Of a stretch of 64,000 bases of DNA, positions 49,046-56,834 are shown piece by piece; the stretch's first letter is position 1, and each line of letters begins with the position of its first letter. The notes under the pieces were generated by a model, which saw nothing but the letters and a program-made list of their open reading frames with translations, ran no database searches and was not told the origin of the DNA. The position numbers were made by a program, and so were the translations under genes. The stretch comes from CALREJ01 sp035547395 (GTDB lineage: Bacteria > Patescibacteriota > Gracilibacteria > Peribacterales > Peribacteraceae): contig DASZVA010000016.1 of NCBI GenBank assembly GCA_035547395.1, forward strand, positions 1 to 64,000, written 5' to 3'.

Positions 49046-49073
49046 ATTGTAGACCGAAATAGCCGGGATGCAA
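49046..49073 (-). promoter_or_regulatory. Promoter of the Bax inhibitor-like gene (leaderless)
   Basis: TTGCAT (49068-49073), 16 bp, TACAAT (49046-49051) on the minus strand. Confidence 0.7.
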
Positions 49074-49137
49074 TTGCTAAAGGTAAGAGAATCGCGATTT
49101 TGACGCATTATTGACATTTCAATGCCGAAAGCCGAAA

Positions 49138-49166
49138 TTGCGAATTTTGGCTTTATTTGCTATAAT
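49138..49166 (+). promoter_or_regulatory. Promoter of the VirB2-like pair (leaderless)
   Basis: TTGCGA (49138-49143), 17 bp, TATAAT (49161-49166); the ATG is 10 bp past the -10 box. Confidence 0.8.
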
Positions 49167-49176
49167 AGTGAGATTT

Positions 49177-50016
49177 ATGCGGTTCTTGCGTCTTTCAACC
49201 CTCATCGGCGCTCTCGGGCTTCTGTTTCTGCCGGAGGCCGCGTCCATGCAGCCTGTCCCCCAAGTCGGCTCCGTCTGTTTTTTGCCGCTGCCCGGATGCG
49301 TCGCTCAGGGTGCTGTGGGATTCAATCTGGTGGTAGCCACTTACTTTTTCCCGGTGATGGAAGTGATCTTCGGTGCAGTCGCCACGATCATGTTCGCGCA
49401 GTATGCGATTCGTCTGATGCTTGAAAGCGGCGAAGAAAGCACGATATCCGAAACCAAGAGCGCCCTGACGTATGGCATTACGGGTGCGGCTCTCGTCAGC
49501 CTCTGCATGGTGATCGTTCAAACGGTCGGTCAGGGATCGACGACATCGACGACGCTCATTAATGCGGGTGCCGCCGGCGTGATCGTCGACGACATCGTCA
49601 CCTATATGCGTTACATGGTCTCGACGGTGCTGAGCGCGGTGATCGTGTATCAGGGAATCCGCCTGGTTCTGTCGCAGGGGCAGGATTCGGAAATCGAGCA
49701 GCAGAAAAAACGTTTCTTCCATGCACTCATCGGTGTGGCGATCATGCTTTTGGGAAACATTCTCGTAGATGCCGTTGCACCGGGAGCAGGATCATCGGAC
49801 ATCGCAGTGGAGGTCGTCGGCATCATCAACTATCTGCTCGTGATCCTCGGCGGACTCAGCGTGCTGGCGTTCCTGGTCGCGGGCGTCTTTCTTGTCGTAT
49901 CGACCGATGAAGCATTGAAAGACCGGGCAAAGAAAACGATCTTCAACACGACCGTCGTCATGATCGTCGCGCTCTGCGTGTACGCCATACTTAATCTTGT
50001 CGTCGCACTCCCCTGA
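49177..50016 (+). CDS. VirB2/TrbC-like multi-TM protein 1
   Basis: 279 residues from MRFLRLS with a signal peptide ending near PEAAS. Two tandem units each have paired TM helices joined by a charged loop (ESGEESTISETKSAL; STDEALKDRAKKTIF), the layout of pilin-like type IV secretion proteins found in candidate-phyla bacteria. The first unit contains two Cys (VCFLPLPGCV). The following gene is a paralogue. No ATPase of a secretion system is in the window, so the assembly role is inferred from fold only. Confidence 0.75.
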   Translation: MRFLRLSTLIGALGLLFLPEAASMQPVPQVGSVCFLPLPGCVAQGAVGFNLVVATYFFPVMEVIFGAVATIMFAQYAIRLMLESGEESTISETKSALTYGITGAALVSLCMVIVQTVGQGSTTSTTLINAGAAGVIVDDIVTYMRYMVSTVLSAVIVYQGIRLVLSQGQDSEIEQQKKRFFHALIGVAIMLLGNILVDAVAPGAGSSDIAVEVVGIINYLLVILGGLSVLAFLVAGVFLVVSTDEALKDRAKKTIFNTTVVMIVALCVYAILNLVVALP

Positions 50017-50018
50017 TC

Positions 50019-50873
50019 ATGCTGCATTCTCTTTTTGACTGGCTTCTCCGCGTGATGCTTCAACCCGGCGTCGCACATGCGCAGTACGTACCGCCGAGCG
50101 GCATTATCAGCCAGGTGAGCCTGGGAATGCCCGTTCTCGGATTTCCGGGAATAGCCGGAGCGATCGTCACGTCCATCCAGGGCGTCATTTTGCTGATCGG
50201 TACGTTGCTCGTTATCCGTTCGGGATTCTCGCTCATCTCCAGTCAGCAGGAAGACAAACTGGAACGCGCGAAACGCATCGTGCTGTCGACGCTCGTCGGT
50301 ATCATGCTGTTTTACATCAGCAACACGTTCGTCGTTGCATTCTTCTTTCCGGGCGGCGCGGGACTGGATGCGGCTGCCGGGGCATCGACGGTTTCCGTTG
50401 AGATCGCCGGACTCATCAACTGGGTGCTGGTGCTCGTCGGCGTCGTCGGCGCGCTGATGGTCGTTGTCAGCGCCATCAAGATCGTCGCGAACTTCGGAAA
50501 GGATCAGGGCGTCGCCGAAATCCGCAGGACGGTCTTTGCCGTCGCGATGGGAATCGTCATGATCATGATTAGACCCGTGATCGAAGTGACGGTCGGCGTC
50601 ACGGGCACGGATCTCGCATCGCCGCTCGATACGACTCCCAATGCGACATCGATCATCGGCGAAGTCGCCCACATCGTCGCCGGCCTTCTGCTCTACCTCG
50701 CTCTGGTGGCGATTGCCGTCATCATCTATGCGGGCGTCATGCTGATTCTGACGACCGGCAGCGAAGAGCAATTCAACAAATCACGCTCGCTCATCATCCG
50801 CGCCGTCATCGGTCTGATTATCATCGGCGTAAGCTATGTGTTCGCGCTGTTCGTGCAGAGTCTGGTGGGATGA
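50019..50873 (+). CDS. VirB2/TrbC-like multi-TM protein 2
   Basis: 284 residues, 2 bp after the first gene. Signal-like start (MLHSLFDWLL to VAHAQ), then paired TM helices in two or three repeats with the charged loops SSQQEDKLERAKRIV and TTGSEEQFNKSRSLI. The loop-TM pattern matches protein 1, so the pair arose by duplication. It probably forms a membrane or pilus component together with protein 1 (inference). A tandem GGTTATT array begins right after its stop. Confidence 0.75.
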   Translation: MLHSLFDWLLRVMLQPGVAHAQYVPPSGIISQVSLGMPVLGFPGIAGAIVTSIQGVILLIGTLLVIRSGFSLISSQQEDKLERAKRIVLSTLVGIMLFYISNTFVVAFFFPGGAGLDAAAGASTVSVEIAGLINWVLVLVGVVGALMVVVSAIKIVANFGKDQGVAEIRRTVFAVAMGIVMIMIRPVIEVTVGVTGTDLASPLDTTPNATSIIGEVAHIVAGLLLYLALVAIAVIIYAGVMLILTTGSEEQFNKSRSLIIRAVIGLIIIGVSYVFALFVQSLVG

Positions 50874-50875
50874 CA

Positions 50876-50972
50876 GGTTATCGGTTATTGGTTATTGGTT
50901 ATTGGTTATTGGTTAATGGTTACTAGATTGATTCTGCGAAACTAACAACTAACAACTAAAAACCAATAACCC
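50876..50972. repeat. Inverted GGTTATT arrays
   Basis: Left arm 50876-50925 has seven tandem GGTTATT-like heptamers; right arm 50940-50972 (AACAACTAA, ACCAATAACC) is complementary in part. The loop is 14 nt. No gene inside. Confidence 0.7.
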
Positions 50973-51006
50973 CTGCACATTACTGGCACCTCTTTTTGCC
51001 GTGCTC

Positions 51007-51012
51007 TATGCT
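51007..51012 (+). promoter_or_regulatory. Possible -10 box of the phosphohexomutase gene
   Basis: TATGCT, 6 bp before the ATG, with TGGCAC 17 bp further upstream; suggests a leaderless transcript. Confidence 0.35.
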
Positions 51013-51018
51013 CCCCGT

Positions 51019-52401
51019 ATGTCATCCATCGATCCCCGCATCTTTCGGGCCTACGACATCCGCGGCAGGGCGCACGAACAGCTGACAGCAGACGCCTGTC
51101 GTCTCATCGGACACGCGTTCGGCAGCGAACTGCGGGAGCGCACAGGAAAAGAATCCCCGATCGTGTGCGTCGGCCGGGATGCGCGCACGCACGGTCCCGA
51201 GCTGGAAGCGGCCGTGACGGAGGGGCTGCTTGCGAGCGGGTGCAACGTGGCGCTTATCGGACAGACGCCGAGCCCCGTGAATTACTTCACGATTTGCACA
51301 GCTGAACTGGACGGCGGCGTACAGGTGACGGCGAGCCACAATCCCGCGCACGACAACGGACTTAAATTGTCGGTGGAAGACGCGGAGGCGTTCTCGGGTG
51401 AGGATTTGCAGAGGCTTCGACAACGCATTGAAAACGGGCAATTCCTGAAGGGAGCCGGCGAAGCTGAGGAATACGACGCCGTTTCTGCATACGCGGCATT
51501 TCTGGAATCCCTCTTTAAAGACGTGGGTGCGGGTCTTTCGATTGTCGTCGACAGCGGCAACGGCGTCGCTGGGCCCGTCTACTGCGATGTTCTCGCACAG
51601 ACCGGCGCGGACGTGACCGGACTCTACGTGGAACCGGACGGCACGTTCCCGAATCACCCGGCGGACCCGAGCAAGTGGGACACGCTGAAAGATCTGCAGG
51701 CTATGGTACGCGAGCGCGAAGCGGACATCGGGTTGGCATTTGACGGTGACGGTGATCGCTTGGGGCTGGTGGATGAAACGGGAACGATCCGCACCGCGGA
51801 TGAAATCCTGCTGCTTCTTGCACGCGATCATCTGTCGCGTTTTCCGGGTGCACCGGTCGTCTTTACGGTCAGTAACTCCGGCATTCTGCAGAGCGAGATC
51901 GCGGCATGGGGGGGCAAGCCCGTGATGTGCAAAGTCGGCCATTCATTCGTGGAACACGCAATGCGCGACCATCATGCGCTCCTGGGAGGCGAACAATCCG
52001 GACATTTCTTCTGCGGCGAGGATTACTTCGGTTTCGACGACGCGCTCGTCTCGGCGTTGCGCGTTCTTTCCATCCTCAAGAAAGCTGGCGTGCCGCTCTC
52101 GTCGCTCTTTGCGGATTTCCCGAAAGTGTTCCAGGCGCCCGAGCGCAGGCCGTCGGTGCCTGATGACCGGAAGCTGCACGTCGTGCGGCAGGTGGTGGAA
52201 CATTTCTCAAAAGATCACCCGGTGGAAACGATGGATGGCGCTCGTATCGATTTCGGCGACGGCGCATGGGCGGGCATCCGCGCGAGCAACACCTCACCGA
52301 GCATTTCCATCTGCATCGAGGCAAGATCGCAGGAGCGATTGAAAGAGATTGAGGAGATGGTACTCGGACATTTGAAGGGATACGGGGAGATTGAATGGTA
52401 A
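51019..52401 (+). CDS. Phosphomannomutase/phosphoglucomutase
   Basis: 460 residues, alpha-D-phosphohexomutase family. The active-site Ser lies in TASHNPAHDNG, the metal loop is DGDGDR, the sugar-recognition loop is GGEQSGH and the phosphate-binding site is RASNTSPS. It interconverts hexose 1- and 6-phosphates, feeding sugar nucleotides for envelope glycans. Whether mannose or glucose is preferred cannot be told. Start at MSSIDPRIF matches the family's FRAYDIRG N-terminus. Confidence 0.95.
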   Translation: MSSIDPRIFRAYDIRGRAHEQLTADACRLIGHAFGSELRERTGKESPIVCVGRDARTHGPELEAAVTEGLLASGCNVALIGQTPSPVNYFTICTAELDGGVQVTASHNPAHDNGLKLSVEDAEAFSGEDLQRLRQRIENGQFLKGAGEAEEYDAVSAYAAFLESLFKDVGAGLSIVVDSGNGVAGPVYCDVLAQTGADVTGLYVEPDGTFPNHPADPSKWDTLKDLQAMVREREADIGLAFDGDGDRLGLVDETGTIRTADEILLLLARDHLSRFPGAPVVFTVSNSGILQSEIAAWGGKPVMCKVGHSFVEHAMRDHHALLGGEQSGHFFCGEDYFGFDDALVSALRVLSILKKAGVPLSSLFADFPKVFQAPERRPSVPDDRKLHVVRQVVEHFSKDHPVETMDGARIDFGDGAWAGIRASNTSPSISICIEARSQERLKEIEEMVLGHLKGYGEIEW

Positions 52402-52409
52402 TGACGAGG

Positions 52410-52486
52410 CAGGTCCATAGTTGTCAGTCCATAGTCAATAGAACGGTGAAAAATCCTATCAACTGACAACTATCGACTATAGACCA
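52410..52486. repeat. Inverted ATAGTTGTCAG-type arrays
   Basis: Left 52410-52440 (TCCATAGTTGTCAGTCC) and right 52455-52486 (CAACTGACAACTATCG) form a potential hairpin after the phosphohexomutase gene. Confidence 0.65.
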
Positions 52487-52541
52487 AAAACACCGTCGGA
52501 TTCGCAGACACATCTCCCGTCATCTGCTACACTCCTCTCCG

Positions 52542-52712
52542 ATGTGGCCGTTTAAGAAAAAGCGTCGGGAAGAGAAAAACAATCATATCGCCAAGCGCGT
52601 GATAGCCGGACTTATCATCGGCGGCGCCATCGGTTCCATTGTCGGCAAAAAACTGATGGACGAGCATCGCAAGAACGAGGAAAGCGAAAATGATGAAGAT
52701 GAAAACGCGTGA
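52542..52712 (+). CDS. Small YtxH-like membrane protein
   Basis: 56 residues: basic start (MWPFKKKRR), one Gly-rich TM (about 19-35, IAGLIIGGAIGSIVG) and an acidic tail (NEESENDEDENA). The layout recalls YtxH/general-stress mini-proteins. TACACT ends 8 bp before the ATG, consistent with leaderless expression. Confidence 0.65.
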   Translation: MWPFKKKRREEKNNHIAKRVIAGLIIGGAIGSIVGKKLMDEHRKNEESENDEDENA

Positions 52713-52792
52713 TCGATTTTCACGGCGAACTTCTTGCAAACGGAAGCGCCGGGGGGATACTGGAAAGTGATCTATTCCCTACCCCCGTTTCC

Positions 52793-52972
52793 ATGAACAC
52801 GCCACAGGAACAACCACTCGAACTCGAGCTGATCGAGCAATCAACCGAGGAAAACAATGCGGCAACCGAAGAAGCCGTCGCGCAGGACATCCTCAACATT
52901 TCCGATGAAATCGCAAAACAGGAAGAGAAAGAGATGAACAAGATGGATATGCCCGGCGAGATGGCCGCTTAA
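52793..52972 (+). CDS. Small acidic protein of 59 residues
   Basis: MNTPQEQPLELEL..., Glu/Gln-rich with a helical C-terminus (ILNISDEIAKQEEKE). A GTG at 52709 in the same frame, overlapping the previous stop, is an alternative start that would add 28 residues of poor composition. It ends overlapping the convergent asparaginase gene by 4 nt. Function unknown. Confidence 0.5.
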   Translation: MNTPQEQPLELELIEQSTEENNAATEEAVAQDILNISDEIAKQEEKEMNKMDMPGEMAA

Positions 52973-53970
52973 TCAGCACTGTCTGTCAATTCTCCCGCCA
53001 GATTCCGCTCCATGAGCTCACGGATCTTGGCGGGATTTTTGGTGCGGGCGAGCACCCACATGAGTTTCGTCAGCGCGCATTCGTACGTCATGTCCTTGCC
53101 GGAGATGATGCCAAGTCGTTCGAGCGCGATCTGTTTGCGATAGAGCCGCAGGTCGATCGTCCCCTTCAGCATCTGCGACGTAACAACGATCGGGATGTTT
53201 CTGCCCGTGACGGTCTGCAGCCACGGAAACAAACTCTCGGGCAGCATTCCCTGTCCATAGGATTGAATGATGATGCCGTGCGGATTCGCATTGAGAAGAG
53301 CGGTGAATTGCGCATCGGGAATACCGGGATGCAGCGTGAGCGACAGAACGCGCTCGTCAAAATCGGGCCGGCAGGAATGCGTGCGCTTGCGTCGGACCGT
53401 GCGCCACGGGTGCAGCGCGACGGACGTGGTGAATTCACCCAGCGCCGGGAAATGCGGACTGTCGAAGGTATGCAGAATCGACTGTTCCATTTTGACGGCT
53501 CTGTTGCCGCGCAGGATTCTCGGCCCGAGCACGATGCACACTTCGGCGATGTCGAGCTGGGCGGCGCGGATCGCGAAGATCAGATTCATGCGTCCGTCGC
53601 TGGAAAGATCGTTGATCGGCATGAGCGAACCGGTGAGCACGACCGGCTTGCTCAAATTCTGCAATGCGAAACTGAGCGCAGCAGCCGTGTGGCTCATGGT
53701 GTTCGTTCCGTGAATCACCACGAAACCGTCATACGCGTCATAGTGCTTCTCGATCGTGCGCGCGATCTCGATCCAGTGCATCGTCGTCACGTCCGACGAA
53801 CCGAGGTTGGAGAGCGTGAAAAACTGGAGCGCAACCTCGCGCTGAAGTTCCGGAAGAAAACGATGGATCTCGGCCAATGATTCAAGGTTCTCCATGCGTC
53901 CCGTCTTTTGATTCCGGATCATTCCGATCGATCCTCCCACATACAGCACGGCGATGTTCGGTCTGGCCAT
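52969..53970 (-). CDS. L-asparaginase family protein with altered active site
   Basis: 333 residues, type I asparaginase/GatD-like fold. The first catalytic motif usually GGTI reads VGGSIGM (Ser14 for Thr). The second usually HGTDTM reads HGTNTM (Thr89 kept, Asn90 for Asp). Lys160 in RGNRAVK is kept. In known enzymes both Thr and the Asp-Lys pair act in amide hydrolysis, so activity may be reduced or changed. The C-terminal domain has SQMLKGTIDL and SGKDMTYECAL as expected. TAGACT ends 6 bp before the ATG, within an iterated array. Confidence 0.9.
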   Translation of the reverse strand: MARPNIAVLYVGGSIGMIRNQKTGRMENLESLAEIHRFLPELQREVALQFFTLSNLGSSDVTTMHWIEIARTIEKHYDAYDGFVVIHGTNTMSHTAAALSFALQNLSKPVVLTGSLMPINDLSSDGRMNLIFAIRAAQLDIAEVCIVLGPRILRGNRAVKMEQSILHTFDSPHFPALGEFTTSVALHPWRTVRRKRTHSCRPDFDERVLSLTLHPGIPDAQFTALLNANPHGIIIQSYGQGMLPESLFPWLQTVTGRNIPIVVTSQMLKGTIDLRLYRKQIALERLGIISGKDMTYECALTKLMWVLARTKNPAKIRELMERNLAGELTDSAD

Positions 53971-53982
53971 GAGTGAAGTCTA

Positions 53983-54015
53983 ATTGAAAATGGATAATTG
54001 AAAATTGAAAATTCA
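53983..54015. repeat. Iterated AAAATTG array upstream of the asparaginase gene
   Basis: TTGAAAATGGATAATTGAAA units, as in the mutY-like gene and rpsL-rpsG spacer; it supplies the promoter region of the asparaginase gene. Confidence 0.55.
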
Positions 54016-54062
54016 TCAATGCTCATGCTTGTCACTCGCCACTATCCGCTGATCATTCTTAT

Positions 54063-54097
54063 AAAAAAACCCCGCATCATCCTGGGATCATGCGGGG
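54063..54097 (-). terminator. Terminator of the orphan RNA
   Basis: CCCCGCAT (54070-54077) pairs with ATGCGGGG (54090-54097); seven T follow on the minus strand. Confidence 0.9.
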
Positions 54098-54287
54098 GTA
54101 AGCAGTGGACCTGACTGCCTGCTCCCTACCTCGTGATACGTTGATCGCCGTATCAGCGAGTATGTGTTTGTGTTGGTGAGCTCCCCTGTAAAGCCGGGGA
54201 AGGCGTGTGTGTTGGTGTTTGTTGGTGCTCCTCACTAAGGAGGAACTGCGCGGTGGTCAGCCGCGGGCAGGGAGGAGAAACGGAAGT

Positions 54288-54358
54288 TTATTCGTTTATT
54301 TGTTTACTGGTTTACTTGAGAAATATCACCAATAAACAAATGAATTAATTCACTAATT
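54288..54358. repeat. Inverted AT-rich array inside the orphan RNA
   Basis: GTTTATTCGTTTATTTG units and their near reverse complement cap the first helix of the RNA, as if an array pair had inserted into its loop. Confidence 0.55.
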
Positions 54359-54414
54359 AACTTCTTTTTCTTCTCCCTGCGGGGGATAGGAAGCTGTCAA
54401 AGATCGAACCTACT

Positions 54415-54443
54415 ATTGTAGCAAATCTAGTGCTCTTGGACAA
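54415..54443 (-). promoter_or_regulatory. Promoter of the orphan RNA
   Basis: TTGTCC (54438-54443), 17 bp, TACAAT (54415-54420) on the minus strand, overlapping the -35 of the divergent gmk promoter. Confidence 0.7.
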
Positions 54444-54464
54444 GAGTAAATCATAGGGTAGGAT
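54436..54464 (+). promoter_or_regulatory. gmk promoter (leaderless)
   Basis: TTGGAC (54436-54441), 17 bp, TAGGAT (54459-54464); the ATG is 6 bp past the -10 box. Confidence 0.55.
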
Positions 54465-54470
54465 TCCTCT

Positions 54471-55091
54471 ATGGATGGCAAAAAAGAGCCCAAAAACGGC
54501 AAACCCATCGATTTAACTCAGGGCAAGTTGGTCCTGATCATCGGGCCGAGCGGAGTGGGCAAAAGCGTGATCCTCAAGCGGCTCCGCAAGCTGCATCCGG
54601 AATTTCATTTTCCAAGGTCCGCCACCACGCGGCCGCGCCGTCCCGGTGAAGGCGACGATCTCTATCACTTCGTGACCAAGCAGCAGATGGACGATCTGAT
54701 CGCGCATGACAAAGTCTTGGAATGGGCGATCGTGCACGGCGGCGAACGCTATGCGACGATGGTCGACGAAATCATTCCGTTTATCAAAGGCGGTAAAACC
54801 GTCGTACGCGAGGTCGACGTGCAGGGCTTCGTCAGCATTCAGAGCAATCCCCTCTTCCATGGCGAAAATGCATACGCATTACAATCGATTTTCATTCTGC
54901 CTGAAAGCACCCAGCAACTGATAAAACACATCACCAAGCGCGCGCCGATGTCCGATGATGAAATGAAGCGCAGGCTGCAGAGTATGGACAAGGAATTGCA
55001 GTATGCGGACCATTGCACGGCGAAGGTGATCAACCGCGAAGGAAAAATCGACGACACCATCCGCACGGTTGAAAAACTTATCGCACGATAA
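54471..55091 (+). CDS. gmk: Guanylate kinase
   Basis: 206 residues. P-loop GPSGVGKS at residues 25-32, the GMP-binding Ser-Arg region SATTRPRRPGEGDDLYHF, and VREVDVQG as the Walker B-like segment. It makes GDP from GMP. An N-terminal Lys-rich extension of about 17 residues precedes the core. Predicted transcription starts at or next to the ATG. Confidence 0.95.
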   Translation: MDGKKEPKNGKPIDLTQGKLVLIIGPSGVGKSVILKRLRKLHPEFHFPRSATTRPRRPGEGDDLYHFVTKQQMDDLIAHDKVLEWAIVHGGERYATMVDEIIPFIKGGKTVVREVDVQGFVSIQSNPLFHGENAYALQSIFILPESTQQLIKHITKRAPMSDDEMKRRLQSMDKELQYADHCTAKVINREGKIDDTIRTVEKLIAR

Positions 55092-55093
55092 GT

Positions 55094-55771
55094 TCAGCGC
55101 CCCTTTTTCTGCAGCGCTTTTTCCTCGATCGCGCGCGCGGGGAGGAATCCCAGCACCGCGAACACGAAACACGCCGCCATCAGAATGCCGGCGAAGTTCA
55201 TGACGAAAAGCGCGGATGAATTGATCGCGAGCTGCCAATCGAGATACGACAAGCCGACGCCGACCGCGCAAAGCGGCGGCAGAAGCGATACGGCGATCGC
55301 GATGCCGGCGATGGTCGGCGCGATTTCTTTTTTTACCCAGGCAAACGCGGCCGCAATGCCGGAACAAAACGCGATGAAAAAGTAGATGTTCGGGCTGATC
55401 GATTGTGGAATCCATTCGACGCCGCTGCCCGCCTGCACGAAAATGCGCGCGAGCAATGCCGAGAGAAACAGCGTGAGAAGGAGGGAAAACACGATCACCA
55501 GCAGCGCGTGCCCAATTCCCTTGAGACTGCCGGACACCAGCGAAATTGCGAGCAGCAGAATCGGCGAGAGCAGCGGTGTCATCACCATGCCGCCGATGAT
55601 GACGGCGGTGTTATTGACCAGCAGCCCCGGCGTCACGATGAGGACCGCCAAAATGAGCAGCAGATAATAGCCTCCCTGAATCGTCGATGTGCGGATCAGG
55701 TTTTCAATCGCCTCCAGACGTTCCTCGGCGGTCGCCTCCAGGATCGATGTTCTCTGAGGGAAGAAAAGCAT
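55094..55771 (-). CDS. DUF389 family membrane protein
   Basis: 225 residues. After a short cytosolic helix there are about six TM helices with NNTAVIIGGMVMTPLLSPIL, the family hallmark, and the second conserved block IAGIAIAVSLLPPLCAVGVGL. Function of the family is not established. Convergent with gmk, 2 bp between the stops. TACACT lies 19 bp before the start. Confidence 0.9.
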   Translation of the reverse strand: MLFFPQRTSILEATAEERLEAIENLIRTSTIQGGYYLLLILAVLIVTPGLLVNNTAVIIGGMVMTPLLSPILLLAISLVSGSLKGIGHALLVIVFSLLLTLFLSALLARIFVQAGSGVEWIPQSISPNIYFFIAFCSGIAAAFAWVKKEIAPTIAGIAIAVSLLPPLCAVGVGLSYLDWQLAINSSALFVMNFAGILMAACFVFAVLGFLPARAIEEKALQKKGR

Positions 55772-55850
55772 ACGTCAAAAAAACAGACAGAGTGTACGCA
55801 TGGAGGCCGTGATGCGCCACTCATGAATGTCAGCGGTCAATCGCTGTCGC

Positions 55851-55878
55851 TTGCAACATGCGATTTCGGGCATAGAGT
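55851..55878 (+). promoter_or_regulatory. Promoter of the VKOR gene (leaderless)
   Basis: TTGCAA (55851-55856), 16 bp, TAGAGT (55873-55878); the ATG is 6 bp downstream. Confidence 0.55.
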
Positions 55879-55884
55879 GAACGC

Positions 55885-56301
55885 ATGAGCATCTTCACTG
55901 GTATTTTTCTGCTGGGCGTCATTGGGTTGGGCGAATCCTTGTATCTGGTCACCACGCGCCTGCGCAACGAAAAGCCCGTCTGCATCGCGGGCGAAAGCTG
56001 CCATGTGGTGCTGCGCAGCAAATACAGCAGACTCTTCGGCTTTGCCCACAACGATGAGCTGGGTGTCCTGTTTTATATCTGCATATTGATTCTGAGTGCA
56101 TTGAGCATGACCGCGATTGAGCCGGGATATCTGTGGATGGACGGCTTGCGGATCGCCGCGGCGCTCGGCGCGATCATGTCGCTCATCCTCACCTTCATTC
56201 AGTGGAAAATCCTGAAAAACTGGTGTTTCTGGTGCCTGCTCTCGGCTGCAACCAACTGGTCGATAGTCGCACTCATTGTCATACAGGCGTATCGGCGGTA
56301 A
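55885..56301 (+). CDS. Vitamin K epoxide reductase family protein
   Basis: 138 residues, four TM helices. The shuttle Cys pair (Cys33, Cys39 in CIAGESC) and the active-site pair (Cys114, Cys117 in NWCFWCLL) are present, with the family Ser/Gly segment SKYSRLFGFAHNDELG. It would reoxidise a thiol oxidase partner using quinone, supporting disulfide formation in the many Cys-rich exported proteins here. No fused thioredoxin domain; a thioredoxin-tailed protein lies 0.7 kb downstream. Confidence 0.9.
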   Translation: MSIFTGIFLLGVIGLGESLYLVTTRLRNEKPVCIAGESCHVVLRSKYSRLFGFAHNDELGVLFYICILILSALSMTAIEPGYLWMDGLRIAAALGAIMSLILTFIQWKILKNWCFWCLLSAATNWSIVALIVIQAYRR

Positions 56302-56346
56302 TAAGGAACGGCCTGAAACCCATTGTGCCCCGCAAGGGACAATGGT

Positions 56347-56364
56347 AGCCTTCCTTGGCTTTTT
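56347..56364 (+). terminator. Terminator after the VKOR gene
   Basis: AGCC-TTCCTT-GGCT followed by TTTT; a CCATTGT/ACAATGG hairpin lies just before it. Confidence 0.5.
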
Positions 56365-56389
56365 GAAGCCCAGCTCTTTTAGCATTCAT

Positions 56390-56415
56390 CACCGTGCGCC
56401 CGTAGTTCAGCCCGG
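56390..56415 (+). repeat. Duplicated 5' piece of tRNA-Arg (direct repeat 1a)
   Basis: 26 bp identical to 56494-56519: six bases upstream of the tRNA plus its first 20 nt, ending at the D-loop GG. Confidence 0.9.
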
Positions 56416-56493
56416 CACCGGAACGCTTACGTTCCGGAAAGATAGAGAAAAGTCTATCCGGGCATACGAGATGCATTTGATCTTTCTTTCACC
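56416..56493 (+). mobile_element. 78-bp insertion at the tRNA-Arg D-loop
   Basis: Starts almost at once with a perfect hairpin CCGGAACG-CTTA-CGTTCCGG, then GATAGA/TCTATC, and ends in TGATCTTTCTTTC. It resembles the 56616-56696 insertion at both ends (ACGCTTxCGT hairpin core; TGATCTTTCTyTC). No coding capacity. Confidence 0.6.
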
Positions 56494-56499
56494 CACCGT

Positions 56500-56577
56500 G
56501 CGCCCGTAGTTCAGCCCGGATAGAACGCCAGATTGCGGATCTGGAAGTCGTAGGTTCAAATCCTGCCGGGCGCACCA
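56500..56577 (+). tRNA. tRNA-Arg (anticodon GCG)
   Basis: 78 nt with encoded CCA. Acceptor GCGCCCG/CGGGCGC, D-arm with CAGCCCGGATAG, anticodon stem CCAGA/TCTGG with loop TTGCGGA, T-loop GTTCAAATC. It reads CGC and CGU. Its first 20 nt also form part of a direct repeat with 56390-56415. Confidence 0.95.
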
Positions 56578-56590
56578 TTCACAACAACCG

Positions 56591-56615
56591 ACATTCGGGG
56601 CTGTAGCTCAGCTGG
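56591..56615 (+). repeat. Duplicated 5' piece of tRNA-Ala (direct repeat 2a)
   Basis: 25 bp identical to 56697-56721: six upstream bases (ACATTC) plus the first 19 nt of tRNA-Ala, ending at the D-loop GG. Confidence 0.9.
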
Positions 56616-56696
56616 GCCGACGAACGCTTGCGTGAGTCGCCGTCAAAAAAACCGCTGCGCTCTAGCCGTCTTCTGATCTTTCTCTCCCATCATCAA
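56616..56696 (+). mobile_element. 81-bp insertion at the tRNA-Ala D-loop
   Basis: Begins with an imperfect hairpin CGAC-GAACGCTTGCGTGA-GTCG and ends in TGATCTTTCTCTC. Related to the 56416-56493 insertion at the ends, different in the middle. Confidence 0.6.
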
Positions 56697-56702
56697 ACAT
56701 TC

Positions 56703-56779
<77 letters not shown>

Positions 56780-56834
56780 TTCGACTCGTTCTGCTGATGC
56801 AGAACTCGCTCATGGTAAACCATATATAAAAATC

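Larger units (their letters stand above)
54063..54408 (-). ncRNA. Orphan structured RNA, about 346 nt
   Basis: A minus-strand promoter (54415-54443) and a strong terminator (54063-54097) bracket a stretch without any good frame. The RNA would fold into a string of hairpins: GCAGGGAG/CTCCCTGC-type long helix capped by an AT-rich inverted array, CGCGG/CCGCG, CTCCT/AGGAG, CCCC/GGGG, CTCG-TGATACG/CGTATCA-CGAG and GCAGT/ACTGC. Two C/A-rich linkers (CACCAACAAACACC-like) lie between them. It lacks the conserved cores I know for RNase P RNA, tmRNA and SRP RNA. Identity unknown. Confidence 0.55.

Noticed and set aside
50876..50972. Replication-origin iterons
   Set aside because: The heptamers are degenerate, have an inverted counterpart and belong to a repeat type found at many unrelated loci; no dnaA or DnaA boxes were seen.
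54063..54408. tmRNA or RNase P RNA
   Set aside because: The size fits, but I see neither a CCA-ending acceptor/T-arm for tmRNA nor the conserved GAGGAAAGTCC-type core of RNase P RNA.
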